A stretch of DNA of 64,000 nt from Paractinoplanes bogorensis (GTDB lineage Bacteria > Actinomycetota > Actinomycetes > Mycobacteriales > Micromonosporaceae): NCBI RefSeq assembly GCF_018829635.1, contig NZ_JAHKKG010000023.1, forward strand, positions 18,688 to 82,687, in the 5' to 3' direction. Below are positions 41,833 through 51,784 of this stretch, in pieces; the stretch's first letter is position 1; each line of letters opens with the position of its first letter. Position numbers and translations under genes: made by a program. The notes below the pieces were generated by a model. The model was not told the origin of the DNA, did not search any database, and worked only from the letters and a program-made list of their open reading frames with translations.

Positions 41833-43256
41833 CGCAGAGCGGCGGGCACGGCCCGTTCCACCGCCGCGACGACCTTGTCGGTCCCGGCGATCAGGTCGGG
41901 GTCGATCGGCACCTGGCACCCGTTGGCGCCGAACACGGTCAGCTCGGCCCCGTCCCGCTCGACGGCCACCACCTCGGGCCAGCGCACGACGTGCACGTCG
42001 CCGTCCGGATCGCGCAGCGCCACCCCGTCGTCCATCAGGATCAGCCGGATCGCCCGGGCCTCGCGGGCCAGCAGCTGGGCCAGGAACGGCGGCTTGAACA
42101 CCCGTCCGGGCGGATCTTCGCGCACCCGCGCACAACCGCCCTCACCGACGCCGGGCAGGTGCACGTCGACCTCGTAGGGCACGACGAGCTGAGCGGTCGG
42201 CAGGGCCTCGGACACCGTTTCCCGTACGACCGCAGGCGTCACCTCGGCCAGCCGGGCGAGCCGTTCGTGGCGCGGGTGGTGCGGGATGCCGAGCAGCAGC
42301 GCCTCGGCCGCGTGGGCCAGTTCGACCGGCACATAACGCGGATCGGCGTGCAACTCCTTGATCTCCTCGTACGTGAGGGAAAGCTCCTCCGCAGTCGGAC
42401 CGCTCGCCGCGAGCCGTTGCACCTCGGCCCACACGATCCCGGCCACCGCCGCCTCCTGCCCCTCGCGGGCGTCGAGCGTGACGGCCAGCAGCGCGCGCTC
42501 GCCGCCCAGCTGCAGGCCCTCACCGCTGACCTGATAGCTGAGGCCGTGGTCGTGGCGGGCCGACTGCTCGAGCCGCTCGGCCAGGATCGTCATGGCCGCG
42601 GCCCACGCCGGGTCGCGCCGGCCCAGCAACGACACGCCGACACCGGGCACCGCGGCGCCGACGACGGTCGGGCCGGACTGGGTGCGCGGCTCGTGCCACT
42701 CGTGCTCGATCAGCGGCCCCGGCGGCAACGGCAGGGTCAGACCGGGCGGCGGGGGGCCGGTCAGCTGGAGCACCGCGTTGCCGGACACGAAGAACCGGGC
42801 CGCGTGGGCGAGCACGTGCTCGGCGGTGAGGCGGTCGTAGCCCGGTCCGACGTAGACGGCGAGGCCGGGCCCGCGGCCGCCGAACCGCTCGTGCAGCAGG
42901 CCCTCGACGGTCGGGTCGGTGTAGTGACCGCCCTCGGCCGCGAGCACGCCCGCCTCCTTGCCGAGCCGGTCGACCGGCAGCGCGCCGAGCACCCGGCAGA
43001 CGCGCTCGAGGAACTCGGTCACCTGCTCGGGGCGGGCGCACACGGTGAACTCGGTGACCGTCATGTCGACCGACGCGTTGACGTCGTAGTGCACTCGGGG
43101 CAGCGCGCCCATGGCGAGATGCTCGACGAGATGGGTGACGCCGATCGTGCGGAACGTCTCGTCCCGGGCGCCGACGCCGAACGTCAGCGTGGCGCGCAGC
43201 GGCTCGGGACCCGGTTCCCACAGGACCGGCACGCCATCGATCTCGGTGCGCTGCAT
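41799..43256 (-). CDS. M16 family metallopeptidase
   Basis: 485 residues. Inverted zinc motif HLVEH at His42-His46 (GVTHLVEHLAM), downstream Glu in AAEGGHYTDPTVEG consistent with the third ligand region; C-terminal M16_C half with HDHGLSYQVSGEGLQLG. The last ~130 residues (LLAREARAIRLILMDDGVALRDPDGDVHVVRW) look like an added beta-rich, PH-like domain that predicts no enzyme activity. No signal peptide, so cytosolic. Confidence 0.85.
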   Translation of the reverse strand: MQRTEIDGVPVLWEPGPEPLRATLTFGVGARDETFRTIGVTHLVEHLAMGALPRVHYDVNASVDMTVTEFTVCARPEQVTEFLERVCRVLGALPVDRLGKEAGVLAAEGGHYTDPTVEGLLHERFGGRGPGLAVYVGPGYDRLTAEHVLAHAARFFVSGNAVLQLTGPPPPGLTLPLPPGPLIEHEWHEPRTQSGPTVVGAAVPGVGVSLLGRRDPAWAAAMTILAERLEQSARHDHGLSYQVSGEGLQLGGERALLAVTLDAREGQEAAVAGIVWAEVQRLAASGPTAEELSLTYEEIKELHADPRYVPVELAHAAEALLLGIPHHPRHERLARLAEVTPAVVRETVSEALPTAQLVVPYEVDVHLPGVGEGGCARVREDPPGRVFKPPFLAQLLAREARAIRLILMDDGVALRDPDGDVHVVRWPEVVAVERDGAELTVFGANGCQVPIDPDLIAGTDKVVAAVERAVPAALRYERSALTSSG

Positions 43257-43274
43257 GCGCGCAGCATACGACCG

Positions 43275-45014
43275 TCAGCGGGCGCCGCGGTGGGCCCGGT
43301 GTGCGGCCATCCGGACCGGGTCGTTGGCGAAGCCGTAACCCCGGTAGCCGCCGGTCCGCTCGACCACCTCGAAGAAGACGCGATCGCCGACCACCGGTGT
43401 GAAGAGCTGCTGGTAGTGGCCGTGCTCGTCCTGATCGTGGAGCGCGTTCCGCGGCAGCGGCGGCGGATCCAGCCGGGCGGCCAGGTCGTCGTAGTAGTTC
43501 CCCGGGATGTCGACGGATTCCATCGCCCCGGCCACCGCCGCCATGTCGTCGGTGACAAAGGTGATGTGCTGCGGGTGCGGGACGGCCGGGGCCCAGTCGC
43601 CCCGGCGCAGCAGCGGCACGCTCAGGCCCAGCCGCACGCTGCGGTCGTCATTGCGGAGGGCGAGGGTGCGGATCAGCCCGTACGGCGCGGCGAACTCGCT
43701 CGCCTCGTCCTCGGTCAGCCCGAGCACGGTGCGGTAGAACAGCGCCGCCTCGTCGTAGCGGTCGAACGGCTGGGCCAGCGACAGGTGATCGATCCCGGTG
43801 ACGAGCCCGCCCTTGACCGGGGATTCGCCGGTGGGCAGGAAGTCGTCGAGCCAGCCGTGGTCGTCGCGGCAGAAGAACACCTCGGTGCCGTCCGGCGCGG
43901 CCACCGCGGTCAGATCGGCCTCGCTCGACCGGCGGCGACGGGGGAGCGGGGTGGCCAGCAGTTCAGCCGCCCGCCGGGCACTGGCCGCCGGGTCGGTGCT
44001 TTCGAGGGCGAACGCGCGGATGCTCGCCGCCCCGGTCGCGCCCGCGTTGAGCAGGATGCGAGCGGTTCCTTGTTCCCACAGCTGAACGGGCTTCGAGCGG
44101 TGCTGGCCGGTGTGCGCGAAACCGAGCGTACGGAGAAATCTCTCGAGCTCGGGGCCGGACCCGGCGTCCACCGACAGCTCGGCGAAGGCGATGCCGGTGA
44201 GGCGCGGGGCCGGGGTCAGCCCGCCGGTCAGCGCCGTCAGGGACCGGCGCGCGTCCACCGCCGTACGATGCGGGTCGGATTGCCGGAAGACGTCGTTGAA
44301 CACCTCGAGCGAGAGCGGCCCGCGATAGCCCGCCCGCAGCACCGCACCGGTGAATCCGGCCAGGTCGAGACGCCCCTGCAACGGGAACAGCCGATGGTGC
44401 CGGCTCCACTGCAGCACGTCCATGTCGAGCCGCGGTGCGTCGGCCAACTGGAGGAAGAAGACACGATCACCAGGGATTTCCCCGTACGCGTCGGTGCGTG
44501 ACAAGACGTGGAAGCTGTCCAGGCACAGGCCGAGGGCGGGGTGATCGGCGCGCCGGACGAGGTCCCACGAGTGCTCCCAGGTCGAGACGTGCCGCCCCCA
44601 GGCCAGCGCCTCGTAGGCGATCCGCATGCCGCGCGCGCCCGCCATCCCGGCGAGCCGGCGCAGCTGCCCGGCGGCGAGTTCGTCGTCGTCGATCGTGTCG
44701 GGCGCGACCGACGAGCAGATCAGGATCATCTCGGCGCCGAGCCGGGCCATCAGGTCGAGCTTGGCCCGGAACCGCCGCTCGACCGCCGCGAACCGGGCCG
44801 GGGGAGCGCCCTCGGCATCCCGGAACGGTTGATACAGCTCGATGGTGAGGCCCAGATCCCGTACGCGGGCCCGGATCTCCTCGGGCGACCGGGCCGAGCC
44901 GATCAGGTCGTTCTCGAAGATCTCGACCCCGTCGAACCCGGCCGCGGCCGCCGCCTCGAGCTTCTCGTCGAGCGTCCCCGACAGGCAGACGGTCGCGATG
45001 CTGGTGCGCGTCAT
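43275..45014 (-). CDS. Two-domain sugar isomerase-like / HPPD-like protein, likely 3-dehydroshikimate dehydratase
   Basis: 579 residues. N-terminal ~1-270 is a xylose-isomerase-type TIM barrel: FDGVEIFENDL, MRIAYEALAWGRHVSTWEHSWDLV, LGLCLDSFHVLSR, VFFLQLADAPRL, GPLSLEVFNDVFR carry the metal-binding Glu/Asp/His/Glu set. Residues ~280-579 are two VOC repeats as in 4-hydroxyphenylpyruvate dioxygenase (GIDHLSLAQP, QHITFVTDDM, DRVFFEVVERTGGYRGYG). This arrangement is that of QuiC-type bacterial 3-dehydroshikimate dehydratases, which yield protocatechuate. No other quinate or protocatechuate genes are visible, so the role (catabolism or catechol siderophore supply) is open. Confidence 0.85.
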   Translation of the reverse strand: MTRTSIATVCLSGTLDEKLEAAAAAGFDGVEIFENDLIGSARSPEEIRARVRDLGLTIELYQPFRDAEGAPPARFAAVERRFRAKLDLMARLGAEMILICSSVAPDTIDDDELAAGQLRRLAGMAGARGMRIAYEALAWGRHVSTWEHSWDLVRRADHPALGLCLDSFHVLSRTDAYGEIPGDRVFFLQLADAPRLDMDVLQWSRHHRLFPLQGRLDLAGFTGAVLRAGYRGPLSLEVFNDVFRQSDPHRTAVDARRSLTALTGGLTPAPRLTGIAFAELSVDAGSGPELERFLRTLGFAHTGQHRSKPVQLWEQGTARILLNAGATGAASIRAFALESTDPAASARRAAELLATPLPRRRRSSEADLTAVAAPDGTEVFFCRDDHGWLDDFLPTGESPVKGGLVTGIDHLSLAQPFDRYDEAALFYRTVLGLTEDEASEFAAPYGLIRTLALRNDDRSVRLGLSVPLLRRGDWAPAVPHPQHITFVTDDMAAVAGAMESVDIPGNYYDDLAARLDPPPLPRNALHDQDEHGHYQQLFTPVVGDRVFFEVVERTGGYRGYGFANDPVRMAAHRAHRGAR

Positions 45015-45041
45015 CGCCTCAGTATGTACGAACTGGTACGT

Positions 45042-46385
<1,344 letters not shown>

Positions 46386-46424
46386 GGCCGCATCCTCACG
46401 TGGGCGGCCCGGATGCGCCAACGA

Positions 46425-47018
46425 TTAACCGCGCCAGGGCGCGAGCGCCTGATCGACCGCGGCCTGCATCGCCTCGTGGAGTGCGGCCGGCTCGCGGCGT
46501 TCCGGCTCGGCGAACAACGCCAGCAACGCCCCGGTCACGGCCCCGACGAAGGCTCCGGTCAGCGCCGCGGCCGACACCAGGTCGAGCTCGCCGGGAAACG
46601 CGGCCGCGAGGTGACGCGCGATCTCCAGCTGGGCGTCCTGCTGCAGTTGGAGACCCTTTCCCCGTACGGACGGAACCGTGCGAATCAGATCGAGCCGGAG
46701 TGCCGCCATCGGACTGACGATCTCGTCGCTCTCGGCCGACACATGGCGCAGCGAGACGAGCAGCACGTCGGCCGGCCGGTCGCCGGGCGCGCGATCGGCG
46801 ATGGCGTCGAGGGCCGCCTGCAAGCGTGCCTCGGCCTCGGGGAAGAGCAGGTCTTCCTTGGCCGCGAAGTAGCTGAAGAAGGTGCGGGTGCCGATCTCGG
46901 CCGCGGCCGCGATGTCGGCGATCGTCGTGCCGTCGTAGCCCTTGCTCTCGAACAGCTCGGCGGCCGCGTCGACCAGCGCCTGACGGGTGCGGGCGCGCTT
47001 GCGCTCACGAAGGCTCAC
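46425..47018 (-). CDS. TetR family transcriptional regulator
   Basis: 197 residues from GTG. N-terminal HTH RTRQALVDAAAELFESKGYDGTTIADIAAAAEIGTRTFFSYFAAKEDLLF (split) is typical; C-terminal helical ligand domain not assignable. Divergent from an FAD monooxygenase gene with a palindrome in the 73-bp spacer, the classic layout for local repression; the carboxylesterase downstream may share the transcript. Confidence 0.92.
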   Translation of the reverse strand: MSLRERKRARTRQALVDAAAELFESKGYDGTTIADIAAAAEIGTRTFFSYFAAKEDLLFPEAEARLQAALDAIADRAPGDRPADVLLVSLRHVSAESDEIVSPMAALRLDLIRTVPSVRGKGLQLQQDAQLEIARHLAAAFPGELDLVSAAALTGAFVGAVTGALLALFAEPERREPAALHEAMQAAVDQALAPWRG

Positions 47019-47047
47019 CCCGTCACGCTATCGCATCAAATGCAAAA

Positions 47048-47079
47048 CCGCACTCGTTGCAATTCTGCACTGAGTGCGG
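47048..47079. promoter_or_regulatory. Candidate TetR operator
   Basis: Inverted repeat CCGCACTC (47048-47055) / GAGTGCGG (47072-47079), with inner TGCAATTCTGCA-like symmetry, between the divergent tetR and monooxygenase starts and covering the AT-richer part of the spacer. Confidence 0.55.
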
Positions 47080-47091
47080 GAACCTGGATCC

Positions 47092-48168
47092 ATGCCCACA
47101 GTTCTCATCTCCGGAGCCGGAGTCGCCGGCACCACCCTCGCCTACTGGCTGGCCCGCCACGGCTGGCAGCCGACCGTCGTCGAACTCTCCTCGGGCCTGC
47201 GCTCCAGCGGCAATCCGGTCGACGTCCGGGGGCCCGCGCTCGCCGTGGCCGAGCGGATGGGCCTCATGGCCGAGATCCGCGCCGCCGCGACCCATGTCCG
47301 AGCCCTGGCCCTGATCGACGAGCAAGGTCAGACCCTTTCCCGCGTACGCCCTCCGTCCGGCACCGAGATCCCCCGCGCTGACCTGGCCCGGATCCTCTTC
47401 GACTCCGTTCGCGATCGGGTCGAGCTGATCCTCGGAGACACCCTCACGGCGGTGACCCTGGATGCGGGCGGCATCGACGTCATCTTCGCCCGGTCCGCGC
47501 CGCGCCGCTTCGACCTGGTGGTGGGCGCCGACGGTCTGCACTCGACCGTACGGCGGCTCGTCTTCGGGCCCGAGGAACAGTTCGTCGACCACCAGGGCCT
47601 CTATGTGGCCACGCTCCCGCTCGGCGAGCCCGCCCGGACGCCGGGTGTGGTGCAGCTGCTCAACACCGCGGGGCGGCTGCTGGCGGTCCATCCGAACCGG
47701 GGCGAGGAAGGTGTGGCGTTCATCTTCCGGCACGCCGGCATCGGGGACGCCGACCCGGCCGGGGTGGTTACCGAGGCGTACGCGGGAATGGGGTGGCGTG
47801 CCCCGGAATTGCTGGAGCGGCTCCGGGATGCGGAAGACTTCTACTTCGACGGGGTGAGCCGGGTGCGCGTGCCCGAGTGGTCGCGTGGCCGGGTGACACT
47901 GGTGGGCGACGCGGCGACGTGTGTGTCCCTCTTCGGCGACGGTTCCTCGATGGCCATGGCCGGCGCGTTCACGCTGGCCGAGGAGCTGGCCCGGCACGTC
48001 ACGCCGGCCGGGGAGGTGGGCCCGGCCCTGCGCGCCTACGAGTCCCGCCACCGCCGGGTCGTCGCCCCTCGGCAGCGGGCGATCGGCGCCACCGCCCACC
48101 TGCTGGTGCCGAGCACCCGGTTCGGTGTGGGCCTGCGCAACGCCGGCGCCCGCCTGGTGCGCGCCTGA
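47092..48168 (+). CDS. FAD-dependent monooxygenase (PHBH/TetX-like)
   Basis: 358 residues from ATG 47092. GxGxxG motif GAGVAGTTLAYWLARHG at the start, DG motif DLVVGADGLHSTVRRLV, GD motif RVTLVGDAATCVSLFGDGSSMAMAGA. Class A flavin hydroxylase; similar enzymes modify aromatic compounds or inactivate drugs. Probably induced by the TetR ligand. Ends 4 bp before the convergent regulator gene. Confidence 0.9.
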   Translation: MPTVLISGAGVAGTTLAYWLARHGWQPTVVELSSGLRSSGNPVDVRGPALAVAERMGLMAEIRAAATHVRALALIDEQGQTLSRVRPPSGTEIPRADLARILFDSVRDRVELILGDTLTAVTLDAGGIDVIFARSAPRRFDLVVGADGLHSTVRRLVFGPEEQFVDHQGLYVATLPLGEPARTPGVVQLLNTAGRLLAVHPNRGEEGVAFIFRHAGIGDADPAGVVTEAYAGMGWRAPELLERLRDAEDFYFDGVSRVRVPEWSRGRVTLVGDAATCVSLFGDGSSMAMAGAFTLAEELARHVTPAGEVGPALRAYESRHRRVVAPRQRAIGATAHLLVPSTRFGVGLRNAGARLVRA

Positions 48169-48172
48169 GGCC

Positions 48173-48778
48173 TCAGATCCACCCCTGCTCGCGGGCCAGA
48201 CGGGCGGCCTCATGCCGGTTCGCGGCGCCCAGCTTGCCGGCCGCGGCCGACAGATAATTGCGGACCGTGCCGGGCGAGAGGGCGGCGCCCCGGGCGATCT
48301 CGTCTACCGGAGCACCCGAGGCGGCCAGCTCCAGCACCTGGGTCTCGCGGGCGGTCAGCGGGCTCTCCCCGGCGCTGATGGCCTCGGCGGCCAGCTGCGG
48401 GTCGACGTAGCGGCCGCCCGCCGCGACCGTGCGGATGACGCCGGCCAGCACCTCGGCCGCCGCCGTCTTGGGCAGGAAGCCGCGCACGCCGGCGGCCAGC
48501 GCGCGACGCAGATGGGCGGGCCGGCCGTGACTGGTGACGATCATCGTGCGGCAGACCGGGACGTCGCGGTGCAGCGTCGCGGCCACGTCGATCCCGTTGC
48601 GGTCGGGCAGTTGCAGGTCGAGGACGGCGACGTCCGGGCGTAGCGCGCGGGCCATGGCCAGGGTCTCGGCTCCCGTGGCGGCCTGGGCCGAGACGGTCAG
48701 ATCGTCCTCGAGGGCCAGCAGCGCGGCCATCGCACCCCGGATCAGATGCTCGTCGTCGGCGAGCAGCACCCGGATCAC
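48173..48778 (-). CDS. NarL-family response regulator (DesR-like)
   Basis: 201 residues from GTG 48778, GTGA overlap with the kinase gene. Acidic pocket ADDEHL, Asp54 (VAVLDLQLPDRNG), Lys in GFLPKTAAAE, LuxR HTH LTARETQVLELAASGAPVDEIARGAALSPGTVRNYLSAAAGKLG. Longer in-frame starts upstream would lie inside the kinase gene and add low-complexity sequence. Confidence 0.92.
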   Translation of the reverse strand: MIRVLLADDEHLIRGAMAALLALEDDLTVSAQAATGAETLAMARALRPDVAVLDLQLPDRNGIDVAATLHRDVPVCRTMIVTSHGRPAHLRRALAAGVRGFLPKTAAAEVLAGVIRTVAAGGRYVDPQLAAEAISAGESPLTARETQVLELAASGAPVDEIARGAALSPGTVRNYLSAAAGKLGAANRHEAARLAREQGWI

Positions 48779-49893
48779 AGTTCGGCCCGTAGCTGGAATC
48801 GGCCGGGTTCGATCCTTGTGGCGGTGACCGTGCCGCCGAGGGCGGCGATCCGTTCGGTCAGGCCGGTCAGCCCGGTGCCCTCGTTCGGTGGCCCGGCAAC
48901 ACCGTCGTTCACCATCGTCAGCGTCACCTGGCCGGCCTCGGTACGCAGGGTGAGGTGGCATTCGCCGGCCTCGCTGTGGCGCAGCACGTTGGTCGTCCCC
49001 TCCCGGACGACCCAGCCGAGCGCCTCCTGCACGTCCGCGGGCAGGTCGATGCCGGCGCCCTCGACGTGCGTGGTGATGCCGGCCGACTCCAGCAGGGACC
49101 GGGCCCCGGCGAGCTCGGCCGACAGGCCGGCCGCACGATAACCGGCGACCACGGCGCGGACCTCGGTGAGCGCGTCCTGCGCGATGCGGCGAACCTCGAG
49201 CATCTCGTCGGCCGCCTCCGGCCGACCCCGCCGGACCAGGCGGGCGGACAGTTCGGCTTTGAGGGCCACGACCGAGAGCGTACGCCCGAGCACGTCGTGC
49301 AGGTCGCGGGAGATCCGCAGGCGCTCCTCGGCGACGGCGAGCCGGGCCTGACGGCGCCGGGCCTCGTCGAGCTCACGCACCAGCCCCAGCGTCCACAGGG
49401 TGACCCGGGCCGCGGGCACCAGGAAGAGCAGGATCGCGGCCAGCACCAGGGCCGGCCCGGGGTCGCGCTGCATCACCATGATCGCCGCGATCCCGGCGAT
49501 CCCCACCGTGCCGAGGACGACCATCGGGCGGACCAGAGTGCTCAACGCGATCGCGAAGAGGACGACAACTTCGATCAGGACCGCGGCGGCCGGGCTGTCT
49601 CCTTGTCCGTACGTCGCCAGACCGGCCGCCGCCGCGACCACGGACGACACTGCGCCGGCCACGATCAGCCGGACGGGCAGCGGGCCGCGGCCCGGGTAGA
49701 CGGCGATGCCCGCCCGCATCAGCAGCACACAGAGAACGAGATGGACGACAAGAGCGGCGGCCACGGGCACCAGCTCGAGCCCGACCCGCTGCCCGTCGAG
49801 CACCGCCCCGCCCACAAGAAGCGGCCCGAACGCGACGTTGCTGTAGAGGGTGCCTTTGATATAGAGCTCGAAGCGATCCGTCTGACTGCGCAC
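48775..49893 (-). CDS. DesK-type sensor histidine kinase
   Basis: 372 residues from GTG 49893 (GGAGGGG upstream). Five membrane segments in residues 1-165, H-box His199 in LRISRDLHDVLGRTLSVVALKAELSA, HATPase with REGTTNVLRHSEAGECHLTL, MVNDGVAGPPNEGTGLTGLTERIAALGG. DesK/LiaS-like kinases detect membrane state. No ABC transporter is adjacent; the promoter region upstream is interrupted by an IS481-type remnant. Confidence 0.9.
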   Translation of the reverse strand: MRSQTDRFELYIKGTLYSNVAFGPLLVGGAVLDGQRVGLELVPVAAALVVHLVLCVLLMRAGIAVYPGRGPLPVRLIVAGAVSSVVAAAAGLATYGQGDSPAAAVLIEVVVLFAIALSTLVRPMVVLGTVGIAGIAAIMVMQRDPGPALVLAAILLFLVPAARVTLWTLGLVRELDEARRRQARLAVAEERLRISRDLHDVLGRTLSVVALKAELSARLVRRGRPEAADEMLEVRRIAQDALTEVRAVVAGYRAAGLSAELAGARSLLESAGITTHVEGAGIDLPADVQEALGWVVREGTTNVLRHSEAGECHLTLRTEAGQVTLTMVNDGVAGPPNEGTGLTGLTERIAALGGTVTATRIEPGRFQLRAEL

Positions 49894-49964
49894 GACCCCT
49901 CCGATCCGTCGCCCACCATGGTGGCGGTTGTCCACAATTCCGCGTTGCCCACAGGCGGCGCCGC

Positions 49965-50494
49965 TGTCCCAAGAGATGTGTCAGTCGGTTCAGGCCGTGG
50001 GTGGTGTTGTCCGTGCTGCTGGGTATGGCTTCTCGGCGGCATGTCATGAACCCGCTGGATGTTCAGCTGGCGGCGGGGATTGCGGTGAGCGCGGCCGGGT
50101 TCGCCCGAACCCATGGCGTGTCCGAGCGCACCGTCTACCGGCATCAAGCCCGGATCCGGGCCGAGGGTCAGGGGCAGCCACTTTCCCGGCGCCCGCACCA
50201 CAGTTCCCCGGGCGATCCCGGCGGATCTGGAAGTCTGGATCTGCAAGCTGCGGCCGAGATGAGCCCGGACAACGGGGCCGGCTTCATCCGTGATGCTCTG
50301 GCCAGTGTCCGGCAACGCGGCGGGCCGGCGTGGCCGGTGCCGTCGCGTTCGACGATCATCCGCGACAACGGCCGTGTCACCGTCTACCACCCCGACGGCC
50401 GACCCCTCGGCCACTCTCACCTCGAACCCGACCGCAACTACATCGCCCTCACCCCAACCGCATGGTCAACAACCACTGACACATGTCTCGGGAT
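49965..50494. mobile_element. Decayed IS481-type insertion (MITE-like remnant) with terminal and target repeats
   Basis: Left end AAGAGATGTGTCAGTCGGTT (49971-49990, preceded by TGTCCC) and right end AACCACTGACACATGTCTC (50471-50489, followed by GGGATA) are imperfect inverted repeats sharing ATGTGTCAGT. The 14-bp ACAGGCGGCGCCGC lies directly outside the left end (49951-49964) and 8 bp outside the right end (50502-50515), a probable target duplication. About 0.53 kb remains of an expected ~1 kb element; the internal transposase is deleted. Confidence 0.75.
50046..50480 (+). pseudogene. IS481-type transposase remnant
   Basis: The start MNPLDVQLAAGIAVSAAGFARTHGVSERTVYRHQARI is the N-terminal HTH of this family; ADLEVWICKLR then appears in another frame (two frameshifts), followed by MSPDNGAGFIRDALASV and PAWPVPSRSTI. 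After STI the DDE catalytic core (about 200 codons) is missing and the frame resumes at the C-terminal end DNGRVTVYHPDGRPLGHSHL...NYIAL. Cannot be active. Confidence 0.75.
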
Positions 50495-50550
50495 ACGACA
50501 CACAGGCGGCGCCGCGGTCTACTCCCAAGATCGCTCAGATCGGCCACCAT

Positions 50551-50597
50551 GCCGGTGGACGGGGGCCCCTGAGGGAGGGCGGGCCCCGTCCACCGGC
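50551..50597 (-). terminator. Strong hairpin terminator after the secreted hydrolase gene
   Basis: Perfect 14-bp stem GCCGGTGGACGGGG (50551-50564) / CCCCGTCCACCGGC (50584-50597), loop 19, ending 12 bases from the hydrolase stop. The remaining spacer 50516-50550 shows nothing. Confidence 0.7.
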
Positions 50598-50608
50598 GGC
50601 GCCGGAAC

Positions 50609-51784
50609 TCAGTGGGGGAAGCGCATCTCGGGATATGCCGGCGACGGGCCCGTCAGCAGCGTGCCGGGGCGGTGGCGCAGGTAGCGGTCGAGGAAGGCCC
50701 GCACATAGGGGCGCTGGACGGCGATCGAACGGTCGCCGTCGATGGTGCCGATCAAGGGCTCGGCCTGCTCGGCGGGGGTGTTCATCTGCGGCAGCAGGGT
50801 CTGCAGGTCGGTGAAGGACAGGTGCCGGGTGTTCTGCAGCTCGAGCCAGTGCCGCGGACCGCGCAGCTTGGTCCACATGCGGGTCCAGGTGCCGTCGTCG
50901 CCGGTGGCGGCGCCCAGCATCAGGAACGGGCGGTCCAGACCGGTGTCGAGCACGCGACCGAAGAACGTGCCGTCCAGGTTGAGCCCGGCCCGCACGCGGC
51001 GGTCGACGCGCATCGTCTCGGCCGCGGTGGCGCCGCCCATCGAGTGGCCGACCATGGCGACCCGGTTCAGATCCAGGGCCCGGGGCAGGCCGCGGGGCAC
51101 CGAGGGACCACGGCCGCGGGCGATCGCGGTCAGCGTGTCGAGCACGAAGCGGGTGTCGGCGACGCGTACGGCCAGGGCCTTGGCCAGCATCGCCTTCTCC
51201 TGGGTCTCGTCGGTGGGGACGGGCAGGGCCAGGGTAGCGATCCGGCCGTCGGGGAACTCGACGAAGTTGGCGTCGTGGGTGTGGTCGATGGTGACGACGA
51301 CGAAACCGTGCGAGGCGAGGTCTTCGACCAGCGCGGTGGCCGTGGTCCGTTCCATGCCCAGGCCGGGGGAGAAGAGCACGACCGGGCGGCGTCCGGGCGC
51401 GGCGGGGGCGCCGATGTGCCCGTCGGTGACCGGCACGGTGAAGCCGGAGCCCGGCGGGGCGAGCTTGGCGGCGATCCCGGGGGTGACCCAGTCCGCCCGG
51501 CGGTAGCCGTCGACCGTGGCGGCGGGGTACCAGATCTGGGCCATCAGTTCGCGGCGTTTCTCGGCCGGCACCCAGGGGTCGCCGCGCGAGGCGTCGACGA
51601 GGTGCAGCGAGACGGTTCCGATCCGGTCGTGCCCGGTCGGTGCGGGCAGGGTGAGCCGGACGTCGGCGGCGACCGGCGCGGCCTGACCGGCGGTGGCGAC
51701 CGGCGCGGCCTGACCGGTGGTGGCGACCGGCGCGGGCTGGCCGGCGGCGAGGGTGGCGGCGAGGGCGAGAGCGATGATCCTCAT
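50609..51784 (-). CDS. Secreted alpha/beta hydrolase (PAF-acetylhydrolase-like)
   Basis: 391 residues. Signal peptide ~1-16 (MRIIALALAATLAAG), then three 9-residue repeats (QPAPVATTG type), then the enzyme: VWIPAEKRRELMAQIWYPA-type entry (VPAEKRRELMAQIWYPAA), VVLFSPGLGMERTTATALVEDLASHGFVVVTIDHTHDA, nucleophile Ser in VAMVGHSMGGATAAETM, Asp in LNLDGTFFG, His in TRHLSFTDLQTL. The family includes PAF acetylhydrolases and cutinase/polyester hydrolases. Divergent from the polysaccharide cluster. Confidence 0.88.
   Translation of the reverse strand: MRIIALALAATLAAGQPAPVATTGQAAPVATAGQAAPVAADVRLTLPAPTGHDRIGTVSLHLVDASRGDPWVPAEKRRELMAQIWYPAATVDGYRRADWVTPGIAAKLAPPGSGFTVPVTDGHIGAPAAPGRRPVVLFSPGLGMERTTATALVEDLASHGFVVVTIDHTHDANFVEFPDGRIATLALPVPTDETQEKAMLAKALAVRVADTRFVLDTLTAIARGRGPSVPRGLPRALDLNRVAMVGHSMGGATAAETMRVDRRVRAGLNLDGTFFGRVLDTGLDRPFLMLGAATGDDGTWTRMWTKLRGPRHWLELQNTRHLSFTDLQTLLPQMNTPAEQAEPLIGTIDGDRSIAVQRPYVRAFLDRYLRHRPGTLLTGPSPAYPEMRFPH
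51669..51749. repeat. 27-bp in-frame tandem repeat in the hydrolase N-terminus
   Basis: Three units beginning GCGACCGGCGCGG at 51669, 51696 and 51723 encode nine residues each just after the signal peptide, lengthening the linker without changing the frame. Confidence 0.85.

Noticed and set aside
41499..44501. A 1000-codon open frame on the plus strand opposite the M16 and dehydratase-like genes
   Set aside because: Arises from GC-rich third positions of the minus-strand genes; the sequence has Arg/Gly/His-rich shadow composition and no domain, whereas the opposite strand has complete conserved enzymes.
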